From contig NZ_JAASAG010000006.1 of the NCBI RefSeq assembly GCF_012726265.1, positions 248,001 through 312,000 of the forward strand: a DNA stretch of 64,000 nt. Reading direction: 5' to 3'. This DNA comes from Streptomyces sp. HNM0575. Lineage in GTDB: Bacteria; Actinomycetota; Actinomycetes; Streptomycetales; Streptomycetaceae. A program made the position numbers and the translations under genes. Position 1 is the first letter of the stretch. Each line of letters starts with the position of its first letter. The notes under the pieces are model-generated. The model was not told the DNA's origin. It searched no databases and was given only the letters and a program-made list of their open reading frames with translations. Below are positions 49,061 to 57,540 of the stretch, one piece after another.

Positions 49061-50311
49061 TCAGTGGGCGCCCTCGCGCCGCCTCCGCGCCCTGCTCGGC
49101 ACCGGAAGGTGCGCCCGTACGCTCCCCACGAGCTGAGCCAGCCGCCGGCCGTGCTCCGACGGCTCGCGCGTATAGCGGTCCAGCTCCTCCGCGAGCCGCG
49201 CCGAGCGCCGTTCCACGTCCAGCTCGTCCAGCATCCGGTCGACCTCGGCGAGCAGCGCGCCGTGCAGCTGCCACTGGCGCGGGTACCGCCGTACGCCCGC
49301 GAGCAGCAGCTCCGCCACGTGGTCCCGCGCCTCGCGGGCGGCGGCCAGCTCCTCCACCAGCCGTGCCTCCGCGGTGTCCGCGTCGGCGGTGACGTCGCTC
49401 GTGACGAGCACGGCGAACGCCTTGACCGCACCGGCCAGATGCTGGAAGAGCTCCTCCAGCGCGGCGGCCTCCCCCGGCGGGAAGAGCGGCTCGTTCTCCC
49501 GGCTCCTGGCGAGATCCGTCATCGTGCGTGCGGCGACGCGCAGCACCACCACGCAGATCTCCAGGGTGTCCAGGCCGGTGCGCAGCACGATGCGGGAGAG
49601 CAGCGCCTCCTTGACCCTCGGGTTGAGCTTCAGGCTCTCCTCCGCCTGCACCAGCGACGCGTCGACCTGCACGATGTCGTGGTCCAGGCGCCGGGCCTCC
49701 GCCAGCCGTGCCGCCGCGTCCTCGACGGGGGTGTGGCGGCCCAGTTCCTCGCCCACGCGCCGGATCAGGCTGCGCAGGCGGCCCGCGAGATCGTCGATGG
49801 CCTCGCTCGCGGAGCGGGTCCACACCGGCGGTACGAAGACCACGTTGAACAGCAGGCCCACCACCGCGCCGATGAGGGTCTCCAGTACGCGGTCCAGTGC
49901 GGTCTCGGCGACACGGGTCACGCTCACGCCCAGCACCAGCATCGCGCTGATCGCGACCTCCGGCACGAACTCCTTCACACGTACGAGATGACCGGCCGTC
50001 AGCGAGGCGAGGATCAGCACCCCCAGCGACCACCAGCTCAGGCCGACCAGGTTGCTGAAGCCGACGGCGACGAGCACCCCGGCCACCACGGCGTTCACGC
50101 GCCGGATGCCCCGGGTGAGCGTGGCGTAGAGGGTGACCTGGACGGTGAGGAGGGTGGTCAGCGGGGCGAGCAGCGGGACCTGGGCGTTGCTCAGCCACAG
50201 CGCGGCCAGGTAGCTGAGCACCGCTGCCGCCGTGGACCGGAGGGTCTGGGCGACCGCGGGCTCGTCGCGGCGCCGGGCGAGTTCGGCGAGGGGTTCGGGA
50301 ACGGCCGGCAC
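49061..50311 (-). CDS. Aromatic acid exporter family (FUSC-like) membrane protein
   Basis: A 416-residue protein from GTG 50311. Residues 20-170 hold about six helices with the exporter pattern LRSTAAAVLSYLAALWLSNAQVPLLAPLTTLLTVQVTLYATLTRGIRR and GVLVAVGFSNLVG. The remaining half is a helical cytoplasmic domain with charged coiled segments. Homologues of the aromatic acid exporter (AaeB-like) family relieve weak-acid stress. The location beside a carboxylic acid reductase and benzoylformate decarboxylase fits export of aromatic acids. Confidence 0.85.
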   Translation of the reverse strand: MPAVPEPLAELARRRDEPAVAQTLRSTAAAVLSYLAALWLSNAQVPLLAPLTTLLTVQVTLYATLTRGIRRVNAVVAGVLVAVGFSNLVGLSWWSLGVLILASLTAGHLVRVKEFVPEVAISAMLVLGVSVTRVAETALDRVLETLIGAVVGLLFNVVFVPPVWTRSASEAIDDLAGRLRSLIRRVGEELGRHTPVEDAAARLAEARRLDHDIVQVDASLVQAEESLKLNPRVKEALLSRIVLRTGLDTLEICVVVLRVAARTMTDLARSRENEPLFPPGEAAALEELFQHLAGAVKAFAVLVTSDVTADADTAEARLVEELAAAREARDHVAELLLAGVRRYPRQWQLHGALLAEVDRMLDELDVERRSARLAEELDRYTREPSEHGRRLAQLVGSVRAHLPVPSRARRRREGAH

Positions 50312-50547
50312 GCGCTGCCTTTTCCCGCTGCGGAACGGAAGCGGGCGCGACCGGGGCGTGTGCCACCCGTTCGGGACGGCGGCGGCAGCCGGACGAGGGT
50401 GCCGCCGCGCGCGGGCCCGCGCATCGGGCGCCCCGGGTGCGCGCCTCGCGTCCGCGTATGGGTCTCCCGCGCGGGATCCGCGCCCGGGCTGCCCGCCGCC
50501 CGGGCGCGGATCCGCTCATGCGGCGTGGCCGCTCGCCCTCCGCCGGG

Positions 50548-53500
50548 TCATATGAGCCCGAGGTGCCGCAGATCGGAGGCGTACTTGGCGACGAGCGACG
50601 GCCGGAGCCGGGGAACGGCACCGCCGTCGCCCACCTTCGCGTCCCGCACCGCGGCGGTGAAGCGCCCGGCCGGGACGCCCGCTCCGGCGACGGGCCGCAT
50701 CGGCTCGCGGAAGGCGTCGAGCAGCGGCAGCAGGGAGCGCCGGCGCTGCTCCTCGGGCAGGCCGCGCAGCGCGGTCCCGAAACGCGAGAGCCATTCGCCG
50801 TAGTCGTCGATGTGCTGGACGGTCCGGCCGCCGTTCTCGGGCAGCTCGGGCAGCTCGGAGAGCCAGTCGGTGAGGACGTCGAGGGAGACGCCGTCGTCGT
50901 GCGGATTGACGACGTTGTACGTGTGGAAGCCGCCGTCCGTGAGCCGCTCGGCGAGCGCGGCGACGGCCTCGGCGGTGAAGTCCGCGGGCAGCCCGTCGAA
51001 GTGGGCACGCGGCCGCCCGTCACCGCCACCAACAGCGCCGCCGCCCTGGCTTCGGCCCTCGCCCCGGTAGAAGGAGCGGGGCGCGATCCCCGTCACGGCG
51101 AGGCTGAGCATCAGGCGGGTGAAGAGGTCGTCCACGTTCAGCTGCCCGCGGTAGCGGCTGTGCGCGAGGATCATGTCCGAGCGGAAGACGGCGCAGGGCA
51201 GCCCGTACCTCTCGTGCGCCTCCCGCAGCAGCACCTCGCCCGCCCATTTGCTCGTGCCGTAACCGCCGGCGTACGAGGCGTCGAGGGGGCGTGCGGGCAC
51301 GGCCGTGCGGATGTCGGCATCCTCCGTGAGGGGAGCCGGCAGCCCCGTGCCGGCGGCCAGGCTGGAGAGGAAGACGAAGGGCTTGATCCGGGCGGTGAGC
51401 GCGAGCCGGATCAGCTCGGCGGTGCCGGCCACATTGGGGCCGAAGAGCTGGCCGTACGGCAGCACATGGTTGACGAGGGCCGCCGGGTGCACGACGAGGT
51501 CGACGTCGGCGGCGAGCCGTCCCCAAGTCGCCCCGCTCAGGCCCAGACCGGGCTCGGCGATGTCGCCCGCCAGCACCTCCATGCGTCCGGCGGCGGTCAA
51601 CTGCCGGTAGTGCGCGAGCAGTTCGGGGTCACCGCTGTCGAACGCCGCGTCCAGCCGACGGTGTGCGGCCTCGTCGCTGCCGCCGCGCACGACGCAGATC
51701 AGCGTGCCGTCCCGCTCCGTCAGCCGTTGCAGCCATTCCAGGCAGAGGAACCTGCCGAGGTAGCCGTTGGCGCCGGTCAGCAGAACCGTGCGTACGGAAC
51801 CGTCCGGCGGGGCGTGCCGCAGCGCACGGGCCTCGCCGAGCACCCGGGCGTCCATGAACTTCTCCAACGAGAGGTCCCCGGCGCGCACTTCACGTATCTC
51901 TCCGGCGTCCGCCGACCGCTCCCCGTCGGCTGTCGCGGCGTCCGCGCCGTGCACGGCGGTGAAGTCGGCACGGTCGGGGCCGGAGGCGGCGAGCCGCGAC
52001 TCGACGTACTCCGCGAGCCCGCGCAGATCGGTCGCGGGCCCGGTGACGACGCCGACCGGCACCTCCACCCCGTAGATCCGGTGCAGCAGCCGGGAGAGGG
52101 CCAGCGCGGAGAGCGAGTCGCCGCCGAGGCCGGTGAACCGGGCCCGCAGGTCCACTTCGGTGTACGGGCAGCCCAGCAGGCTCCCCACCGCACGGGCGAC
52201 GGTCTCCGGCACGGGCCGGTCGCGGCCGTCGCGGTGCAGGGCGCTCAGCTCCTCCGACTGCCGGGCGGCGATCTCCGCGTACAGCTGCTCCAGGCGTGGC
52301 CCGTAGCGTGCCTCGGCGACGGGCCGCGCCAGCTTGCCGGCCTCGGTGAGCAGTCCGCTGCCGATGCCGAAGGGCTCGGTCTCGACGATGAAGTCACGTG
52401 GGATCTCATAGGAGTTGAGGCCCGCCTCCCCGGCGGTCCGCCGGATCTCCGCGCCGAGCGAGGACTTGAGCGCGTCCGGGTCGTTCCCCGCCCGCCCGGT
52501 CGCGTCGGGCGTGGGCACGACCACGGCCAGCAGATGGGAGCGCTCACTGCTTCCGTGGACGAAGACCTGCCGTATCAGCGGGCTGCCCGCGAAGACCGTC
52601 TCCAGCCTGGAGAGCGCCACCAACTCGCCCTGGGACAGCTTCAGTACGTTCTTCGTGCGGTCCACGTAGACGAACTCGCCGGGCCCCGTCCGCGCCATGA
52701 TGTCGCCGGTCCTGTAGAAGCCGTCCTCGTCGAAGGCCGCAGCGGTCGCCTCCGGCCGCTTGTAGTAGCCGGCCATGATCATCTCGGTCTTGATGCGCAA
52801 CTCGCCCCGCGGATAAGGGGAGTCGGTGCTGAAGTAGCCCAACTCCGGTACGTCCGCGAGCTTGTGGGCGACGACCGGGGGAGCCAGCCGGTGCCCGGTG
52901 GTGATCATCCCGGCCTCCGTGGCGCCGTAGCCGTCCAGCGGCTTCAGCTCAAGACACTCCTCCAGGAACGCCGCCGTCTCCGCGTCCAGCGGGGCGCTGC
53001 CGCACATGACGCGCACGATCCGGCCGCCGAGCACCTTCTCCCGCCACTCGGTGCGCACCTCCGCGGCGACTGCCGCGGGCGTGCCGGCGCCGTCGGCCAC
53101 GCGGCGGTCGACCTCCGACCGGTACTGCTGGAAGACCATCTCGGAGACGCGGGGCACCAGCATCAGATCGGTGGGGCGTGCCAGCGCCATGTCCTCGAAG
53201 AGGGCCGACAGGTCGCTGCGGGCGGTGAAGTGGACCGTGCCGCCCGCGCTGAGCGTGCTGAACAGCATGTAGCGGCCCGCGAGATGGCTCATGGGCAGGT
53301 AGTCGAGCGTGATGACGGGGGTGTCGGCCGTACGCCACGAGGCGCCCCACAGATAGGTGGCCAGCCGCTGGGTGTACATCGCGCCCTTGGGCGCGCCGGT
53401 GCTTCCCGAGGTGTAGAGCAGCGAGGTCAGCGAGCCCTCGCCGGCGGTGGTGCACAGCGGTGCGGGCGGCAGCGAACGACCGTGTTCCAGCACGGAGTTC

Positions 53501-54345
53501 AGCGTGTCGAGTGCGATGTGGGAGCCGGCCGCGGCAAGGCGCCGCGCCGCGGCCTCGTACCGTTCGCGGTGCTCGTCCACGCCCGGCTCGCAGTCGAAGA
53601 CGACGATCCGGCGCAGCGGCCCGCCGGCACCGTCCCCGTGACCATCGTCCCCGTGACCACCGGCCCCGTGCTCGTCCCCGTGACCACCGTCCCCTTGAGC
53701 ACCGTCCGTCTCGCCGAGCGCCAACTCCACTGCGGTGTCGAGGAGTTCGAGACTCGTCGCGAGGACGCGCGGAGCCGTCTCCGCGACGATCGGTGCGAGG
53801 ACGGCGACTCCGGCGCCCGCGTGCAACGGTACGGAGACCAGACCGAGGTGGACGCAAGCGAGGTCGACGGTCGCGTAGTCGCCGCTGGTGAAGCCGAGCG
53901 TGCAGACGAAGTCCCCGGCCGAGACCGGGGATTCGGGGTGGGAGGCCAACTCGTTCGCGAGCGCCTGTATGCGGGCGCGCACCTGGCGGTAGGTGACGGT
54001 ACGGAACTCCGGCAGCAGCGTGAGGACCGTGCGGCCGGTGCGCGGGTCCGTCACCGGCCTTCTCGCACGTTCGGCGAACGCGGGACGGTCGGCGTAGCCC
54101 TCCAGCACCGTCTCCATGATCCGTCGAAGCCCGATGCCCGGCTTCCGTATCGCGTCGGTGACCTCGTCCAGCGGCCGGGCGTCCCTGAACTGCCGGTCGG
54201 TTGCGTACAGTTCGGCGGTCCGGCGCTGCGCCGCCGAGGGGGCCGTGGGCGTGGGCGTGGGCGAATCGTGCGGGGTGCCGCCGCCCCCGCCCTCACCGCC
54301 CTCTCCGCCGCCGTCCTCGCTTCCGGATCGCGCGTTCACTGCCAT
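50548..54345 (-). CDS. car: Carboxylic acid reductase (adenylation - carrier - thioester reductase)
   Basis: A 1265-residue three-domain enzyme. The adenylation domain (about 50-690) has LLYTSGSTGAPKGAMYT near residue 311, YGATEAG and YRTGD. The carrier domain holds the phosphopantetheine serine Ser744 (GLGGDSLSALAL). The reductase domain begins LLTGANGYLGRFLCLEWL (near 855) and has the YGTSKWAGE catalytic motif near 1028. It reduces aryl or alkyl acids to aldehydes with ATP and NADPH. Length matches the family apart from an Asp/Gly/His repeat insert near 215-245. AGGAGACGCA precedes the ATG. It is divergent from the ABC importer operon; no phosphopantetheinyl transferase is in the window. 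Confidence 0.94.
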   Translation of the reverse strand: MAVNARSGSEDGGGEGGEGGGGGTPHDSPTPTPTAPSAAQRRTAELYATDRQFRDARPLDEVTDAIRKPGIGLRRIMETVLEGYADRPAFAERARRPVTDPRTGRTVLTLLPEFRTVTYRQVRARIQALANELASHPESPVSAGDFVCTLGFTSGDYATVDLACVHLGLVSVPLHAGAGVAVLAPIVAETAPRVLATSLELLDTAVELALGETDGAQGDGGHGDEHGAGGHGDDGHGDGAGGPLRRIVVFDCEPGVDEHRERYEAAARRLAAAGSHIALDTLNSVLEHGRSLPPAPLCTTAGEGSLTSLLYTSGSTGAPKGAMYTQRLATYLWGASWRTADTPVITLDYLPMSHLAGRYMLFSTLSAGGTVHFTARSDLSALFEDMALARPTDLMLVPRVSEMVFQQYRSEVDRRVADGAGTPAAVAAEVRTEWREKVLGGRIVRVMCGSAPLDAETAAFLEECLELKPLDGYGATEAGMITTGHRLAPPVVAHKLADVPELGYFSTDSPYPRGELRIKTEMIMAGYYKRPEATAAAFDEDGFYRTGDIMARTGPGEFVYVDRTKNVLKLSQGELVALSRLETVFAGSPLIRQVFVHGSSERSHLLAVVVPTPDATGRAGNDPDALKSSLGAEIRRTAGEAGLNSYEIPRDFIVETEPFGIGSGLLTEAGKLARPVAEARYGPRLEQLYAEIAARQSEELSALHRDGRDRPVPETVARAVGSLLGCPYTEVDLRARFTGLGGDSLSALALSRLLHRIYGVEVPVGVVTGPATDLRGLAEYVESRLAASGPDRADFTAVHGADAATADGERSADAGEIREVRAGDLSLEKFMDARVLGEARALRHAPPDGSVRTVLLTGANGYLGRFLCLEWLQRLTERDGTLICVVRGGSDEAAHRRLDAAFDSGDPELLAHYRQLTAAGRMEVLAGDIAEPGLGLSGATWGRLAADVDLVVHPAALVNHVLPYGQLFGPNVAGTAELIRLALTARIKPFVFLSSLAAGTGLPAPLTEDADIRTAVPARPLDASYAGGYGTSKWAGEVLLREAHERYGLPCAVFRSDMILAHSRYRGQLNVDDLFTRLMLSLAVTGIAPRSFYRGEGRSQGGGAVGGGDGRPRAHFDGLPADFTAEAVAALAERLTDGGFHTYNVVNPHDDGVSLDVLTDWLSELPELPENGGRTVQHIDDYGEWLSRFGTALRGLPEEQRRRSLLPLLDAFREPMRPVAGAGVPAGRFTAAVRDAKVGDGGAVPRLRPSLVAKYASDLRHLGLI

Positions 54346-54663
54346 TGCGTCTCCTGTTCGCTCCGACTGCGGAGTGCCGTTCGGAAGCGCGAACCCTACG
54401 CACGGGGGCCTATGGAGTGGCCTGCGCAGTCAAAGGGGTGCGCACCGGGTTGCGTGCCCTCACCAAACACCGGTGCACACCCGCGCCGTAGAGCGGTTCC
54501 CTCCCAGCACCTGACGGCGTCCACGTTCGGTCTCGCTCAGCCGCATGCCCGGCTCGGTCGTCACCCCCGGCGGTCGGGGGCACGGGTCCGCCCCGACGCC
54601 CCCGACCGCGCGCCCCGCAGACGCTGTTCCATGCCGCGCCCGCCGTGCAGTAGCTTGCTGATT
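54346..54663. other. Divergent promoter region between car and the ABC operon
   Basis: These 318 bases should hold promoters for the car gene (minus) and importer operon (plus). No TTCTGC-N3-GCAGAA or TTGAGC-type site is present, so this unit is not obviously under the IclR or TetR of the neighbouring clusters. Confidence 0.5.
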
Positions 54664-55674
54664 ATGCGTATAAGCCTGCAACTCCCGTATGTCACAGGCA
54701 AATCGGTCGCATGCACATTGGTCGCGTTATCACTGGTCGGGGCGGTCACGGGCTGCGGGGGCCAGTCGTCCTCCTCGTCCGGCGACAAGAACGGGCCGGA
54801 GAAGCAGACGATCACCGTCGCCGGGCTCCCGCTGGCCGACGTCGCGGGTCTGCATATCGCCCAGCAGCGCAAGCTCTTCGCCGAGGAGGGCCTGACGGTC
54901 CGCATCCAGCCCGTGCAGCAGAGCATCCAGGCACTGCCCGCGCTCGCCAAGGGCCAGGTCGACGTCGTCGCGGGCGCCAACTACGTGACGCTGCTCCAGG
55001 CCCAGGAGAAGGGCACCCTGAGTCCGGTCGCCCTCGCCGACGGAGCGACGCTCTCGCGGCGGATGATGGGCGTACTGGCGATGCCCGGCTCCGGCATCGA
55101 CAAGGCGGAGGACCTGAGAGGCAAGAAGGTCGCCGTCAACATCCTCCACAACATCCAGTCCCTCACGCTGGACACCGTCGTCACCGACCGCACCGGGGAC
55201 GAGCGCAGCGGCATCGCGTACCGGCAGATCCCCTTCCCGCAGATGGGCGTCGCGCTGGAGAAGGGGCAGGTCGACGCCGCACATGTCGCGGAGCCGTTCC
55301 TGACCGACATCAAGCGGAAGCTCGGCGCGCGGCTCGTGACCGACGGCGGCGGGGGACAGGTGGCCGGGCTGCCGATCAGCGGCTATGTGACGACGCGGAA
55401 GTTCGCGGACAAGTACCCGCGCACGTCCGCCGCCTTCCAGCGGGCCGTCGCCAAGGGCCAGAAGATCGCGGCTGCGGACCGCGCCGACGTCGAGAAGGTC
55501 CTGCCCGGTTACGCACGCATCGACGCGAAGACCGCCTCGCGCATCGGACTGCCCGGATATCCCGTCGCCAACAGCGAGAAGCGGATCGGCCGCCTGTCCG
55601 CCCTGATGAAGGACGCGGGACTGCTGAAGAAGGAGCCCCGCACCGGCGGGTTCTTCTTCACGGGGAAGTCGTGA
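54664..55674 (+). CDS. ABC transporter substrate-binding lipoprotein (nitrate/sulfonate/taurine-type)
   Basis: A 336-residue lipoprotein with lipobox VTGC (Cys31). The binding-protein pattern is ITVAGLPLADVAGLHIAQQRKLFAEEGLTVRI, then ALAKGQVDVVAGANYVTLL and DLRGKKVAVNI, typical of NMT1/SsuA-like proteins. It delivers small organic ligands to the two permeases encoded next. The Shine-Dalgarno is weak. Setting with benzoylformate decarboxylase and car suggests that it binds an aromatic acid or 2-oxoacid. Confidence 0.92.
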   Translation: MRISLQLPYVTGKSVACTLVALSLVGAVTGCGGQSSSSSGDKNGPEKQTITVAGLPLADVAGLHIAQQRKLFAEEGLTVRIQPVQQSIQALPALAKGQVDVVAGANYVTLLQAQEKGTLSPVALADGATLSRRMMGVLAMPGSGIDKAEDLRGKKVAVNILHNIQSLTLDTVVTDRTGDERSGIAYRQIPFPQMGVALEKGQVDAAHVAEPFLTDIKRKLGARLVTDGGGGQVAGLPISGYVTTRKFADKYPRTSAAFQRAVAKGQKIAAADRADVEKVLPGYARIDAKTASRIGLPGYPVANSEKRIGRLSALMKDAGLLKKEPRTGGFFFTGKS

Positions 55675-55677
55675 CGC

Positions 55678-56595
55678 GTGACGCGTCCCAGCGAGGAAGC
55701 CGTGCCGCGCCGTGATCCACGCCTCCCGCGCGCGGCCCGCCTGCTTCGCCATGAGCGTCTGCTTCGCCATGAGCGCCTGCCTCGCAGTGAGCGTCCGCCT
55801 CGCCGTGCGCGTCTGCCGCGTCCGCCGGCGGGACTGCTGCCGGGCGCCGCGGGCATCGCCGCCGTCGTGCTCGTCTTCGAGGTGCTCGGACGGGCCGGAA
55901 TCGTCAACCGGGCCTATCTGCCGCCGGCTTCGTCGGTGCTGGTCCGGTCGGCGGCGCTGGCCGGCGACCCGGTGTTCCTCCAGGGCCTGCTGGCGACGCT
56001 CGTGGCATGGGGCGCGGGGCTCGGCATCGCGTGCGCCGTCGCCGTACCGCTCGGGCTGCTGCTCGGCAGCGTGCCGCTGGTCGACACCGCGGTACGGGCC
56101 GTCGTGGAGTTCCTCCGCCCGATCCCGTCCGTCGCGCTGATACCGCTCGTATCGCTGCTGCTGGGCACCGGCACGGAGATGAAGGTCGTGCTGATCGCCT
56201 ACGCGTGCGTGTGGCCGGTGCTCTTCAACACCGTCTACGGACTCGGCGAGACGGACCCCGTCGCCGAAGAGACCCTGCGCGCCTACGGCTTCGGCAGGCT
56301 GCAAGTGCTGCTGCGGGTCGGGCTGCCGTCCACGGCTCCGTTCGTCGCGGCCGGGATACGGATCGCGGCAGCCGTCGCGTTCATCCTCGCCGTGGCCACG
56401 GAGATCATCGCGGGCTTCGGCGACGGACTGGGCATCTTCATCGCGCAGGCCGCCACCGCCACCGACGGCGTACGTGACGTGCTCGCCGGGGTCGTGTGGG
56501 CGGGCGCGCTGGGGCTCGCGGTCAACCAGGCGCTCGTCGCGGCCGAGCGCCGGCTCTTCCCCTGGGCTCCTGAGCACCGCGGGCGCACGCGATGA
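55678..56595 (+). CDS. ABC transporter permease 1
   Basis: A 305-residue permease from GTG 55678. The first 50 residues are an Arg/Leu/Pro-rich repeat (RLLRHE units); six helices follow. The EAA-type loop is seen in EETLRAYGFGRLQVLLRVGLPSTAPFV. It belongs to the SsuC/TauC-like permeases. A later start is possible because of the odd N-terminus. Its stop overlaps permease 2. Confidence 0.9.
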   Translation: MTRPSEEAVPRRDPRLPRAARLLRHERLLRHERLPRSERPPRRARLPRPPAGLLPGAAGIAAVVLVFEVLGRAGIVNRAYLPPASSVLVRSAALAGDPVFLQGLLATLVAWGAGLGIACAVAVPLGLLLGSVPLVDTAVRAVVEFLRPIPSVALIPLVSLLLGTGTEMKVVLIAYACVWPVLFNTVYGLGETDPVAEETLRAYGFGRLQVLLRVGLPSTAPFVAAGIRIAAAVAFILAVATEIIAGFGDGLGIFIAQAATATDGVRDVLAGVVWAGALGLAVNQALVAAERRLFPWAPEHRGRTR

Positions 56596-57416
56596 GCGGC
56601 GCCGGCGGCAGCGCGCGCGACCCGCTGCGCGGACTCCTGCTGCACTGGGGCGTGTTCGCCGCCGCGGTCGCGCTCTGGCAGTGGGCCGCGCAGGCACACG
56701 CCAGTGTCTACTTCCCCCCTCCGACGCGGATCGCGGCACACGTGCACCAGCTGTGGTTCTCCGGACCTCCCGCCCGGCTCTTCCTCACGGGCGAGGCGCT
56801 GACTGGGATCCTCCCGAGCCTGGGCCGGCTGGCCGCGGGCTTCGCCGTCGCCTCCGTCTGCGGGATCGTGCTCGGTCTCGCGCTGGGGCGGTCCGCACGG
56901 GTCTACGCCGTGCTCGACCCGGTGCTCCAGTTCGCCAGGGCCGTGCCGCCGCCCGCCCTCGTCCCCGTCTTCGTCGTCCTCTTCGACTTCGGGACGCCCA
57001 TGCAGCTCGCGTCGATCGTCTTCAGCGCCGTATGGCCCGTGCTCATCAACACGGCGCAGGGCGTACGCGACGTGGAGCCGCTGCACTTGGACACGGCACG
57101 GGTGCTCGGACTGGGCCCGGCCGACAGGGTGTCGCTGCTGCTCCTGCCGGCCGCGGCTCCGAAGATCTTCGCGGGCCTGCGGCTCAGCCTGTCGCTCTCC
57201 CTGATCCTCACGGTCTTCTCCGAGCTGCTGCCGGGCACCGAGAACGGCATCGGATTCCAGCTCACGGAGGCGCAGACCCGGTTCGACCTGCTGACCGTCT
57301 GGGCGGTCGTCGCACTCCTCGGGCTGCTGGGCAATCTCCTCAACGCGGGCCTGCTGGCCGCCGAGCGGCGCCTGCTGGCGTGGCACCGCGCAACACGCGG
57401 GGCGGCCCGGCCATGA
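56592..57416 (+). CDS. ABC transporter permease 2
   Basis: A 274-residue SsuC/TauC-like permease from ATG 56592, overlapping permease 1 by 4 nt. Six helices; the EAA-type loop is LDTARVLGLGPADRVSLLLLPAAAPKIFAGLRL. Two different permease genes suggest a heterodimeric channel. Confidence 0.9.
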   Translation: MSGAGGSARDPLRGLLLHWGVFAAAVALWQWAAQAHASVYFPPPTRIAAHVHQLWFSGPPARLFLTGEALTGILPSLGRLAAGFAVASVCGIVLGLALGRSARVYAVLDPVLQFARAVPPPALVPVFVVLFDFGTPMQLASIVFSAVWPVLINTAQGVRDVEPLHLDTARVLGLGPADRVSLLLLPAAAPKIFAGLRLSLSLSLILTVFSELLPGTENGIGFQLTEAQTRFDLLTVWAVVALLGLLGNLLNAGLLAAERRLLAWHRATRGAARP

Positions 57417-57540
57417 CCGCGACCGACCCCGACCGACCCCGTGGGCCCCGGCCTCCCCGCGGCCCCCAGCCCCTGACCGCCACGACCCCGAACTCCCGCT
57501 CCTGGCCCGCCGAACCACGACCTTGCGGAGGTGCCCGACG

